Positions 1 through 8,287 of a stretch of DNA of 25,276 nucleotides are shown here, in pieces (positions within the stretch are counted from its first letter, which is position 1; each line of letters begins with the position of its first letter). The position numbers and the translations under genes were made by a program. Location: positions 1 to 25,276 of the forward strand of contig JADFYX010000006.1 in assembly GCA_015232795.1 (NCBI GenBank), read 5' to 3'. This stretch comes from Magnetococcales bacterium (GTDB lineage Bacteria > Pseudomonadota > Magnetococcia > Magnetococcales > JADFYX01). The notes under the pieces were generated by a model. That model made no database searches and had not been told where the DNA came from. It was given only the letters and a program-made list of their open reading frames with translations.

Positions 1-87
1 TGTTGGTGATAAGACTTTCCCCTGATATGCTTGGTGAATCAATAGCTTGCGTCAGGTGCGTGGCGACAACTGCCGAAACTAGGTTTA
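1..87 (+). repeat. Dispersed 87-bp repeat, copy A (cut by window edge)
   Basis: Bases 1-87 match the reverse complement of 20139-20225 at about 80 of 87 positions with no gaps (counted by eye). The copy may extend left of the window. It lies upstream of the DUF4390-NtrY-NtrX operon and points toward it. Inside it, TTGGTG (3-8) and TATGCT (26-31) are 17 bp apart, resembling a weak sigma-70 promoter that would read into the operon. The right end (about 48-87) also resembles the repeat at 16941-16994. Whether this is a MITE-like element or a conserved leader cannot be decided from one window. Confidence 0.8.
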
Positions 88-208
88 AAGCCTACGGTTG
101 CAATCCTCTAACAAGACAACATAAACTACCATCTGGTCATAGTTACTTTTTTGAGTATGACTGGGTGACGTTTAAAATTCTTACAAAAAGGTCGGAGAGA
201 CCGCTAAA

Positions 209-796
209 ATGGTTTTAAATTTTAGTCGATACCGTTGCATTGCCTTCGGGCTGATGCTCTCAGGGCTATTATTGACTTCTGGGTGTTCTCAAGAGCCAAA
301 AAAGAAGGCCCCCAACCCCATTGCTACCGCTTCGGCTTTTTTGCAGGGTGACGACCTCTATGCTAGAGCTAGCTTACAACCATTTTTTTCAAAAGCAGTT
401 TTAGCAACCCTTCTTCATGGGGAACCCATACAAGTTACCTACCATTTTAGCTTCTTTCGACGCCAACAATACCTGCCGGATCTTCCCTTGGCTAAAGTGT
501 CTATATCCAAAAGCCTGCGTTTACGTTTGGTAACCCAAAGATATGAGATGCACGATCTCTCTACCAACAAGATCCATTATACACCTGATACTGAAGAGGC
601 AATCCGTTTTTTTAGCAACCCGCGTTTTGTATTATTGGGCAAAAATGCCAATTTAAAAAAAGAGTCTGGTTATTGGCTTAGGGTAGCCTTTAAAATTGAT
701 CATCAAGGCATGTCCCCACTTTTCCGTACTTTAAAACAGTGGCTAACTATCGACCAAGCCATGGATTATCAATATGATGTGGAATTTTTCAACTAA
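209..796 (+). CDS. DUF4390-family putative lipoprotein
   Basis: A 195-residue protein. Residues 1-26 form a lipoprotein-type signal: basic start, hydrophobic stretch and LLTSGC with Cys26 as the likely lipidated residue. The rest shows DUF4390 character: a short-helix/beta start near FSKAVLATLLHGEPIQVTY, then a basic aromatic patch (FFRRQQYLPDL) and a long RLRLVTQRYEM strand. No catalytic residues are known for this family. From memory, DUF4390 genes commonly sit before NtrY-like kinases, as here; the stop shares one base with the NtrY start (TAATG). An envelope accessory of the sensor kinase is an inference. The start codon has GGAG at 194-197, about 11 bases upstream, displayed in the loop of a small GGTC/GACC hairpin (190-202). 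Confidence 0.8.
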   Translation: MVLNFSRYRCIAFGLMLSGLLLTSGCSQEPKKKAPNPIATASAFLQGDDLYARASLQPFFSKAVLATLLHGEPIQVTYHFSFFRRQQYLPDLPLAKVSISKSLRLRLVTQRYEMHDLSTNKIHYTPDTEEAIRFFSNPRFVLLGKNANLKKESGYWLRVAFKIDHQGMSPLFRTLKQWLTIDQAMDYQYDVEFFN

Positions 797-3027
797 TGAA
801 TATATCAGCTAAAACCTGGAAACGTTGGGGCTTTGGCTTATTGCTAATAGCCATTATTACCACAACTTTTTTTACGGGTCAGAATTTAAAAGGTTCGGCT
901 GTGGTTGGGGGAGGAGATTATGGGATGGTTTTTCTCATACTCCTCTATCTCAACCTTTTCTTTGCTTTAATTCTCGGTATTGTTGTTTTCCGTAATCTGT
1001 TCCATTTATGGACCGACAGGCAAAGTCGCAGACCTGGCTCAAAACTTCGTACCCGGATGGTGATGATGTTTGTCGCCCTCTCCTTGATACCGACCCTTAT
1101 TTTGGCAATTTTGTCGGTAAATTTTCTTAACCGTGGGGTGGACTCTTGGTTTTCTGATCAAATATCCCAAGCTTTGGAAAACTCTTTGTCAGTATCCCGG
1201 GCTTATTATCGAGAAAACCAGCAAACTGTAAAACATGATGCGGAATCTATTGTCCGCAATAGAGGCGTTACCTCTGCCATGGCCTTGGAGGGAGCCGGTG
1301 CTGCCGGGGCAATATTAGAGTTAGAGCGTCACTCCCGTGGTCTAGATGTTGTAACCCTGTTTCGTAGTGATGGCACCCAACTCGCCCAGGCCGGACAGCT
1401 ACCGTTTGATCCTAGACCTGACCTAAGCGGTCTAAAAGAGGGAACCAACAAAGCCCTATTAGTTACCAGTGATAAAGGGGATAGGGTGAGGGCGTTTGTC
1501 CGTCTTAGTGACGATCTTTATCTATCTACAGGTCGCTGGATAGACCGCCAGATTCTCGCCCAAATGGACTCTATTGAATCGGCCTATGTAAACTATCATA
1601 AGCTTAGGGCTGCCCATGGATTGCTTAAATCCAACCATACCGTAACCTTAGCCTTGATAACTCTGCTATTGACCTTGGCAGCTATCTGGTCTGGTTTCCG
1701 TATAGCCGATGACATCACCAGCCCAATAACCGAGTTGGTTATTGGTACAAGAAAGGTAGCCATCGGTGATCTGTCGGTAAATCTTTCGGTAACTGGCAAT
1801 GATGAGTTAGCCACACTTATGGCAGCATTTAACGCCATGACCAAAAAACTCAACGAAAACCGGGAAGAGCTGCAAAGCACAAATGCCCTTCTTGATGAAA
1901 GGCGCAGATTTATGACGGCAATTGTCCGTAATATCTCATCAGGAGTGGTATGTATAAATAGCGAAAATGAAATCACCCTCATGAACCCAGCAGCAGGAGC
2001 TATGATAGGTATTGACCCCATAAAATCCATTGGTCATAATTATGAAGATGTTACCCCTCAAGAGGTGCTTGTCCCACTTCAAAAAATGTGGGAAGCCATA
2101 AAAGATCCTGATCGAGTAGCACCGCCACCCCTGCCGGGTAGTAGTGCAAATGAACTTTCCACTATGGCAGCGCAGATCCAGACCAATGAAGGTGATAAAC
2201 CATTAACCCTTATGATGCGTGTTACTCCTCGTGAAGATACAAAAGGTATCAACAAGGGATTTATCGCTACCTTTGACGATATCAGTGAAGTGTTGGTAGC
2301 CCAACGTACTTCAGCCTGGAGCGAAGTTGCCAGAAGAATTGCCCACGAGATCAAAAACCCTCTCACACCTATTCATCTTTGGTCTCAACGTTTACGGCGT
2401 AAATATTTAAAAGATGGTGGTATAGAACAACCGGATTGGCAGATTTTAGATGAAGGTACCAATGCAATTATTAAACAGGTGGAAGAGCTGAAAGTACTGG
2501 TAAATGAATTTTCCACTTTTTCCCGATTACCAAGACCACAACTCCACGAAAATGATTTTCATGCAACTATACGAGAGGTTATTTCTCTCCACTCCCAAGA
2601 ACTTAAAACAGTTAAACTTGAACTCAATTTTACCAAAAAATTAAAACCGTTTCCCCACGATCCCGGTCAAATGAAACAGGTTTTAACCAACATTATTACC
2701 AATGCCCTTTCAGCCATAAGAGAGAAAAATCAAGATGATGCATATTTAACAATCACCACCACCCTGCCTGAAGAGACCGGCTGGGTACATCTTCAGGTGG
2801 CAGATAGCGGCTCTGGTATTCCTGCAGCAGACCGAACCCGTGTTTTTGAGCCATATTTTACCACTAAAAAGAAGGGAACTGGGCTGGGTTTAGCCATTGT
2901 TAAAAAAATAATTGAAGACCATGGTGGTACAATTCGCTTGCGCGAATCTAAACGGGGAGGCATTCTGGTAGACATTCAACTACCACTCGTAGGTAGGGAG
3001 CCACAAAATGGTAGAGATAATGTTTAG
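796..3027 (+). CDS. ntrY: NtrY-like membrane sensor histidine kinase
   Basis: A 743-residue kinase that should autophosphorylate and pass phosphate to the NtrX-like protein encoded next. Membrane segments lie near residues 12-28, 40-66 and 88-108; an extracytoplasmic stretch of about 175 residues follows, then a fourth segment near 284-303. A HAMP domain (about 304-355), a PAS-like domain (about 370-490) and the kinase core follow. The H-box is HEIKNP with His517, the N-box is NIITNAL ending near Asn636, the G1 box is DSGSGIP from Asp670, and the G2 box is GTGLGLAI from Gly694. All kinase motifs are intact. Length and architecture match the NtrY family. It starts on the last base of the DUF4390 gene, which implies translational coupling. 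What it senses (redox, nitrogen or envelope state) cannot be told from sequence. Confidence 0.92.
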   Translation: MNISAKTWKRWGFGLLLIAIITTTFFTGQNLKGSAVVGGGDYGMVFLILLYLNLFFALILGIVVFRNLFHLWTDRQSRRPGSKLRTRMVMMFVALSLIPTLILAILSVNFLNRGVDSWFSDQISQALENSLSVSRAYYRENQQTVKHDAESIVRNRGVTSAMALEGAGAAGAILELERHSRGLDVVTLFRSDGTQLAQAGQLPFDPRPDLSGLKEGTNKALLVTSDKGDRVRAFVRLSDDLYLSTGRWIDRQILAQMDSIESAYVNYHKLRAAHGLLKSNHTVTLALITLLLTLAAIWSGFRIADDITSPITELVIGTRKVAIGDLSVNLSVTGNDELATLMAAFNAMTKKLNENREELQSTNALLDERRRFMTAIVRNISSGVVCINSENEITLMNPAAGAMIGIDPIKSIGHNYEDVTPQEVLVPLQKMWEAIKDPDRVAPPPLPGSSANELSTMAAQIQTNEGDKPLTLMMRVTPREDTKGINKGFIATFDDISEVLVAQRTSAWSEVARRIAHEIKNPLTPIHLWSQRLRRKYLKDGGIEQPDWQILDEGTNAIIKQVEELKVLVNEFSTFSRLPRPQLHENDFHATIREVISLHSQELKTVKLELNFTKKLKPFPHDPGQMKQVLTNIITNALSAIREKNQDDAYLTITTTLPEETGWVHLQVADSGSGIPAADRTRVFEPYFTTKKKGTGLGLAIVKKIIEDHGGTIRLRESKRGGILVDIQLPLVGREPQNGRDNV

Positions 3028-3063
3028 GTTAATGCAAACACTCAAATATAGTTAGGGGCTACA

Positions 3064-4446
3064 ATGAATAAAACCATCCTCATTGTTGACGATGAAGCAC
3101 CAATAAGAACCAGCCTACGGGGTATTTTAGAAGATGAAGAGTACTCTGTTACTGAGGCTGAATCTGGTGAAATTGCTTTGGAGATACTCGCCAAAGGTAA
3201 TATATCTGCTGTATTGCTAGACATATGGATGGAGGGCATAGATGGTATTGAGACCCTGCGCCGGATAAAATCAACAGATAGCAATAATCCTATAGATCAA
3301 GATGTGCCAGTTATCATCATGTCTGGTCATGGCACCATAGATACAGCAGTATCTGCCACCAAAGAGGGGGCATATGATTTTTTAGAAAAACCTCTATCCC
3401 TTGACCGGGTGCTGCTTTTTCTCGACAGGGCTATTAATGCCGTTGCCTTGATAAAAGAAAATCGCGCCTTAAAAGCCAAGATGGAAGATGAACTTCCGCC
3501 TATGATTGGTGAATCACCTACTATGTTGCAGCTTAAAGAGCAGATTAATAAACTGGCTCCCACCGATGGCTGGGTTTTGATCAGCGGTGAAAATGGCTCT
3601 GGCAAAGAGGTGGCAGCAAGGCAGATCCATAGCTTATCAAAGCGCAGTAAAGGCCCATTCATTGCTGTTAGTTCTGCTGCGATACCAGAAGAACGTATTG
3701 AAGTGGAACTATTTGGTATTGAAGAGGGTAGTATGGGTTCTACCCCAACCATACAAGCGGGACGCTTTGAACAGGCAAGCGGGGGAACACTGTTTTTGGA
3801 TGCAGTTGGTGACATGTCCTTAAGAACCCAAGCTAAAATTTTAAGAACACTGCAAGAGAGGCGGTTTCAAAGAGTTGGGGGGGTAAAATCAATCCAAGCA
3901 GATGTCCGGGTTATTGCCTCGACAAATAAAGATTTAAGTCTGGAGATAGAAGAGGGTCGTTTTCGCCAAGATCTATTCTACCGCCTTAATGTCATCCCAT
4001 TACAACTCCCATCACTGCGGGAAAGGCTGGATGATATCCCAACATTGATCAGCTTTTTTGCTGACCTATTGCAAAGAGATACCCAGTCCAAAAAAAGAAC
4101 ATTTGCACCAGCCACCTTTAAAACTCTACGTAGCTACAACTGGCCCGGAAACGTGAGAGAGTTGAAAAATCTTGTTGAAAGGTTGCTGATAATGGCCCCT
4201 GGTACAATAATTCAACCAGAAGACCTACCAGAGTTTGTCCATAAAAAACAGTCTGTCCCAGCTTCAACCCCTTGGGGTTCTCTGTTGGATATTGAAAGCT
4301 TGCGGGAAGCAAGAATTGGCTTTGAAAGAATTTATTTAAAACATTTTTTAGAAAAGCATAACGGTAATATATCTAGAACTTCAGAAACCATAGGCATGGA
4401 ACGCTCTGCACTCCATAGAAAGTTAAAAACCTTGGGATTGGGCTAA
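3064..4446 (+). CDS. ntrX: NtrX-like sigma54-type response regulator with degenerate AAA+ motifs
   Basis: A 460-residue protein with receiver (1-125, phosphoacceptor Asp53 in LLDIWMEG), AAA+ domain (about 148-375) and a C-terminal Fis-type helix-turn-helix (about 415-460, GNISRTSETIGMERSALHRK). Walker A is GENGSGKE at 175-182, and the FRQDLFYRLNV and WPGNVREL regions are intact. Two key motifs are not: the GAFTGA loop that contacts sigma54 reads GSMGST at 222-227, and Walker B reads LFLDAV with Ala247 where the catalytic glutamate is expected. NtrX proteins of alphaproteobacteria are known to lack a proper GAFTGA, so it probably binds DNA as a phosphorylation-controlled regulator without activating sigma54 polymerase. 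It lies 36 bases after the kinase gene in the same operon. Confidence 0.9.
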   Translation: MNKTILIVDDEAPIRTSLRGILEDEEYSVTEAESGEIALEILAKGNISAVLLDIWMEGIDGIETLRRIKSTDSNNPIDQDVPVIIMSGHGTIDTAVSATKEGAYDFLEKPLSLDRVLLFLDRAINAVALIKENRALKAKMEDELPPMIGESPTMLQLKEQINKLAPTDGWVLISGENGSGKEVAARQIHSLSKRSKGPFIAVSSAAIPEERIEVELFGIEEGSMGSTPTIQAGRFEQASGGTLFLDAVGDMSLRTQAKILRTLQERRFQRVGGVKSIQADVRVIASTNKDLSLEIEEGRFRQDLFYRLNVIPLQLPSLRERLDDIPTLISFFADLLQRDTQSKKRTFAPATFKTLRSYNWPGNVRELKNLVERLLIMAPGTIIQPEDLPEFVHKKQSVPASTPWGSLLDIESLREARIGFERIYLKHFLEKHNGNISRTSETIGMERSALHRKLKTLGLG

Positions 4447-4759
4447 ATCTATAAATAAACCTTAGACAAAATAGACTAGTCACCCCCTCCATAACCTATA
4501 TAGATCATAGTTTTTGTGATAGACACACAGCCACTATGGATTTATTTAGATTTATTTATAAAGCTTTTGTCACCTATTTACCACGTAGGCGGTAATCAAA
4601 TACGAAAAGAAACACACTCTTTCATATCGACATTTTTGACTTTACATCAGCAACATGCAATATATTACACCTGATTTATTGTGTCTTATCCCTATTTCCA
4701 CTATTCTGGTGGGCTAAAAATATTGGTATCTGTTAAGACCTGAGAGACGAGGGATAAAA
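4447..4759. other. Intergenic region with no gene seen
   Basis: This AT-rich stretch of 313 bases separates the NtrYX operon from the hybrid kinase. I see no RNA gene and no convincing terminator. A 5-bp inverted repeat TTACC/GGTAA (4578-4582 and 4591-4595) has no T-run behind it. The only regulatory candidate is the promoter-like pair at 4636-4666. Confidence 0.6.
4636..4666 (+). promoter_or_regulatory. Candidate sigma-70 promoter for the hybrid kinase operon
   Basis: TTGACT at 4636-4641 is followed by CAATAT (4658-4663, 16-bp spacer) or TATATT (4661-4666, 19-bp spacer). It lies about 95 bases before the start codon at 4760, which has its own good ribosome-binding site GAGGG at 4749-4753. 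In AT-rich DNA such pairs arise by chance. Confidence 0.35.
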
Positions 4760-7700
4760 ATGCACGAGAAGGCTACCACAAAGCCAGCTCAACCAACTAC
4801 CAAAACAGGTTTTGCCTTGTGGCATGAGGACGGCTCTCTATCCCATATTAGCGGAGCATTACCCACTTTGACAGCCCTATGGCCTACACCTGGCTTGTGG
4901 TGGGAAGATGTGCAAAAAAATATAACCCCTCCTCCTCCTACCCAATGTCCAATCTGTGATCGGGGTAGAAGGGTAGGAATTTTAAAGGTTGCTCTTACCT
5001 ATCCCAAAGCTCCCCGTAAAACTCCTCCACTGCTTTTTGAAATTGAGTTTTTCGGTCATCCCCATGATTGGCTAAAAGATAGCAATAGCGAGTTGATTTT
5101 TGTACGAGATATTACCCAAGAGCAGCAAGAGACCAAACTAGTCCATAAAAATATTCAACAGTATGAATCTATATGTAGTTTTATTGAAGATGTATACTAT
5201 CATATTGATCTTAAGGGCAGAATCAAATTTATCAGCCCCTCTTGTGAAAAACTTCTCCGTTATACCCCCCATGAACTAATGGGAAAATCGTTGGGGGAGT
5301 TGTGTGTATCCCCTGCATATTTAAAAGAGCTGCTCACAATTTTAAAAAAGACCGACTCAATCAGTGATTTTGACCTGGTTTTGCAGTGTAAACATGGCAA
5401 ACACGTACCTATATCTCTAACTGCCCAAGTGGTCTTTGACGCTGACAACAAACAGGTTGGTGTTGAGGGAATATTTAGTGATATCACCGAAAGGGAAAAA
5501 CTCGATACACTACTTGTAGAGCGTACCCGGCAGTTCCAAGAGTCGATGGCCAAGCTGGAATTTCAAAAAAAGGCTATAGATCAACACCATCTGATAACCG
5601 TTACCAATCAGGACGGTATTATTGCATATGTTAATAATCGAGTTATTGAGCTATCTCAATATTCTAAAGATGAACTAATTGGTCAACATCTGGATATTTT
5701 TAACTCAGGCTACCATCCAAAATCTTTTGCAAAGGAGATGTGGCGCACCATCCGTAATGGAAAAACCTGGTATGGTGAGGTAAAAAAACGCAAAAAAAAT
5801 GGTGATTTTTACTGGATAGATGAGAGTATCACCCCATTTCTCACCTCATCTGGGCAGCCTTTTCAATATATTTCAACCGCAACAGATATATCTGACCAGA
5901 TCTCTTCTATTGCCAGACTAGAAGATAATCGCAAATTTCTCCACAGTATTGTTGATGCACTAGGTGATGGGGTATACGTTCTTGATCTTCAGGGTCAACT
6001 GCTCTCTCTTAATAAAGAGGGTGAGGTGCTTTTGGGCTTCAAAGAGAGCGAACTGCTTCATAAAAATTTTCATAAAGCCGTACATCACACTCGTCGCGAT
6101 GGAACTCCTTTTAAAACCTCTGACTGCACCATTCACCAGAGCCTTTTAGGGCGGGCTTTTCGCAAAGAGGAGGACTATTTTATCCGTAAGGATGGTTCTT
6201 TCCTCCCTATTTCCCTTGTGACATCACCACTTATGGACGGCCAAGACATCATTGGCTCCGCAGCCATATTTCGGGATAATTCACAAAGAGAGAGACAGTT
6301 GAGCGAGTTAGAAGAAACCTGTGCTTCTGCCCTGGAATCTTCACGGCTTAAGTCTGAATTTTTGGCAAATATGAGCCATGAAATACGGACACCAATGAGT
6401 GCTATCGTCGGCATGAACGATCTACTTATGGATACAAATTTAAGCGATGAGCAGTTTGGTTTTTCCCAAATAGTTAAAGAGTCCTCTATCTCTCTTCTGG
6501 CCTTGATTAATGATATTCTTGATTTTTCTAAAATTGAGGCAGGAAAAATCGATATTGAAGAGATTGATTTCTCCCCTGTTACCGTGGTGGAAGGTGCTGC
6601 GGAGCTTATGGCTGGTTTAGCTTTTGAAAAAGAGCTCTCTCTCGTTACCTATATTGACCCCCAGCTACCAAATATCCTTAAAGGAGATCCCGGTCGTCTG
6701 CGACAGATGCTTTTAAACCTCATTAACAATGCCCTTAAATTTACTGAATATGGCGAGGTGGTTGTTAGGGCAACCATAGAGTCAGAATCAGACGATTTTG
6801 TTACCGTTGGCTTTGCGGTAAGTGATACCGGTATCGGCCTGTCGAAAAAGGGCAGGAAACATCTTTTTGAACCATTTACCCAGGCTGAACACAACACCAT
6901 GAAACAGGGTGGAACAGGCTTGGGTTTAGCAATCACTAAACGGCTGACAGATCTAATGCATGGCAAGATCGGTATTGAAAGTATAAAGGGTAGTGGCTCT
7001 ACATTTTGGTTTCAAATTCCTTTTAAATGCTCATCGGTTACCAAAAAAAGAGATAGTAGTGGCTTGAATATCGCTCCTCTACAAAAAATCCGGGTTTTAA
7101 CAATTATTGAAAATAGCACCGATCAAGAGATTCTTGAGCTTTATTTTCGGGCTTGGGGAATTGAGATACTAAAAAGCTCCTCCTGGAAAGAGGGTCTTGC
7201 TGCCATTCGTGTTGCTAAAATCAAAAACAAGCCGTTTGATCTTATTATTCTCACCACGGAACTATCCGATGAACATGCTGAATTTATTGATATACCCGGC
7301 TATTTAGAAGAGGAAAAAATACTTAACAATACCCATCTTATTGCCTATATGGAGAGAGATGACAAAGAACAACGGGAACTGTTGATAGAGTCTGGCTATG
7401 TAACAACCATCGCAAAACCTGTTTTACAGTCAGAATGGGTTGATACCATGGTGGAACTCATAGACCCCCAAGCTGCTCAACCAAAAGTAGATTCTATTAC
7501 ACAAAACAAAGAGATCGATACCCCCAAAACAACAGATCCCGACTCTTTCGATGCCATGGAAGATGGTAAACTGTTGTTGCTTGTTGAAGATAATTTAATC
7601 AATCAAAAAGTAACCTTACTGCAACTTAAAAAACTGGGATATGCTGCCCATACTGTTCTCAACGGTAAAGAGGCGGTTGTGGCTATAGAACAGGTTCCTT

Positions 7701-8275
7701 ATGCTCTTATTTTAATGGATTGCCAAATGCCTGTTATGGATGGCTTTGAAGCTACCAATGCTATTCGTAACCTAGAGAAACTGACCTCACGACATACCCC
7801 TATAATTGCCATGACTGCAAACGCTATGAAGGGGGACCGGGAAAAATGCCTTAATGCAGGTATGGATGACTATCTTAGCAAACCTGTTGATCCCGAAAAC
7901 CTTCTGAAAAAATTGCGTTACTGGATTCCAAAAGGCTATGGTGAACAGGCTCCCATCGACATTAACCAACTGCGCCAGCTTTTTGGTAACGATGATGGAA
8001 TGATTCGAGAACTGCTGCAACATTTTATCCCTTCCTCTGAAGAGCTATTGGGAAGATTATGGGAAGCAAGCCAAAACCAACACGCAGAAGAGCTTACCCA
8101 AGCAGCTATTGAACTAAGAGAAGCCTGCACCAACTTGGGGGCTGCCAACATGGCACAACTGGCAAGAAAAGCAGAACAAGCAGTGGAAAAAAATGATTGG
8201 GAAACAGCACAAGAGACTATGGATGCTCTTAATAGTGCTTTTGATAAAATTGAAAATTTTGTTGCGGAGTTTTGA
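4760..8275 (+). CDS. Soluble multi-PAS hybrid histidine kinase with pseudo-receiver, receiver and degenerate Hpt
   Basis: An 1171-residue cytoplasmic sensor without membrane segments. Order: N-terminal PAS-like part with a CPIC pair (about 1-125), three PAS domains (about 135-245, 275-380, 392-510), HisKA with NMSHEIRTPM (His540), HATPase with LINNALKFT (Asn657), DTGIGLS (from Asp689) and GGTGLGLAI, a receiver-like domain (about 773-905), a true receiver (about 933-1055, Asp987 in LILMDCQMP) and an Hpt-like tail (about 1070-1171). The first receiver-like domain has Thr832 at the acceptor position (DLIILTTELSD) and is probably not phosphorylated, although Lys886 is kept. In the Hpt-like tail the usual AHxLKG reads AIELRE, with Ile1117 in place of the histidine. 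Phosphate should therefore leave through another protein, most simply the REC-Hpt product 12 bases downstream. The signal and output are unknown. Confidence 0.93.
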   Translation: MHEKATTKPAQPTTKTGFALWHEDGSLSHISGALPTLTALWPTPGLWWEDVQKNITPPPPTQCPICDRGRRVGILKVALTYPKAPRKTPPLLFEIEFFGHPHDWLKDSNSELIFVRDITQEQQETKLVHKNIQQYESICSFIEDVYYHIDLKGRIKFISPSCEKLLRYTPHELMGKSLGELCVSPAYLKELLTILKKTDSISDFDLVLQCKHGKHVPISLTAQVVFDADNKQVGVEGIFSDITEREKLDTLLVERTRQFQESMAKLEFQKKAIDQHHLITVTNQDGIIAYVNNRVIELSQYSKDELIGQHLDIFNSGYHPKSFAKEMWRTIRNGKTWYGEVKKRKKNGDFYWIDESITPFLTSSGQPFQYISTATDISDQISSIARLEDNRKFLHSIVDALGDGVYVLDLQGQLLSLNKEGEVLLGFKESELLHKNFHKAVHHTRRDGTPFKTSDCTIHQSLLGRAFRKEEDYFIRKDGSFLPISLVTSPLMDGQDIIGSAAIFRDNSQRERQLSELEETCASALESSRLKSEFLANMSHEIRTPMSAIVGMNDLLMDTNLSDEQFGFSQIVKESSISLLALINDILDFSKIEAGKIDIEEIDFSPVTVVEGAAELMAGLAFEKELSLVTYIDPQLPNILKGDPGRLRQMLLNLINNALKFTEYGEVVVRATIESESDDFVTVGFAVSDTGIGLSKKGRKHLFEPFTQAEHNTMKQGGTGLGLAITKRLTDLMHGKIGIESIKGSGSTFWFQIPFKCSSVTKKRDSSGLNIAPLQKIRVLTIIENSTDQEILELYFRAWGIEILKSSSWKEGLAAIRVAKIKNKPFDLIILTTELSDEHAEFIDIPGYLEEEKILNNTHLIAYMERDDKEQRELLIESGYVTTIAKPVLQSEWVDTMVELIDPQAAQPKVDSITQNKEIDTPKTTDPDSFDAMEDGKLLLLVEDNLINQKVTLLQLKKLGYAAHTVLNGKEAVVAIEQVPYALILMDCQMPVMDGFEATNAIRNLEKLTSRHTPIIAMTANAMKGDREKCLNAGMDDYLSKPVDPENLLKKLRYWIPKGYGEQAPIDINQLRQLFGNDDGMIRELLQHFIPSSEELLGRLWEASQNQHAEELTQAAIELREACTNLGAANMAQLARKAEQAVEKNDWETAQETMDALNSAFDKIENFVAEF

Positions 8276-8287
8276 GGATTTTTTGGT

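Noticed and set aside
3..218. 71-codon open frame over the left-edge repeat
   Set aside because: It consists mostly of the dispersed repeat, lacks a ribosome-binding site and runs into the DUF4390 gene start; no family resemblance.
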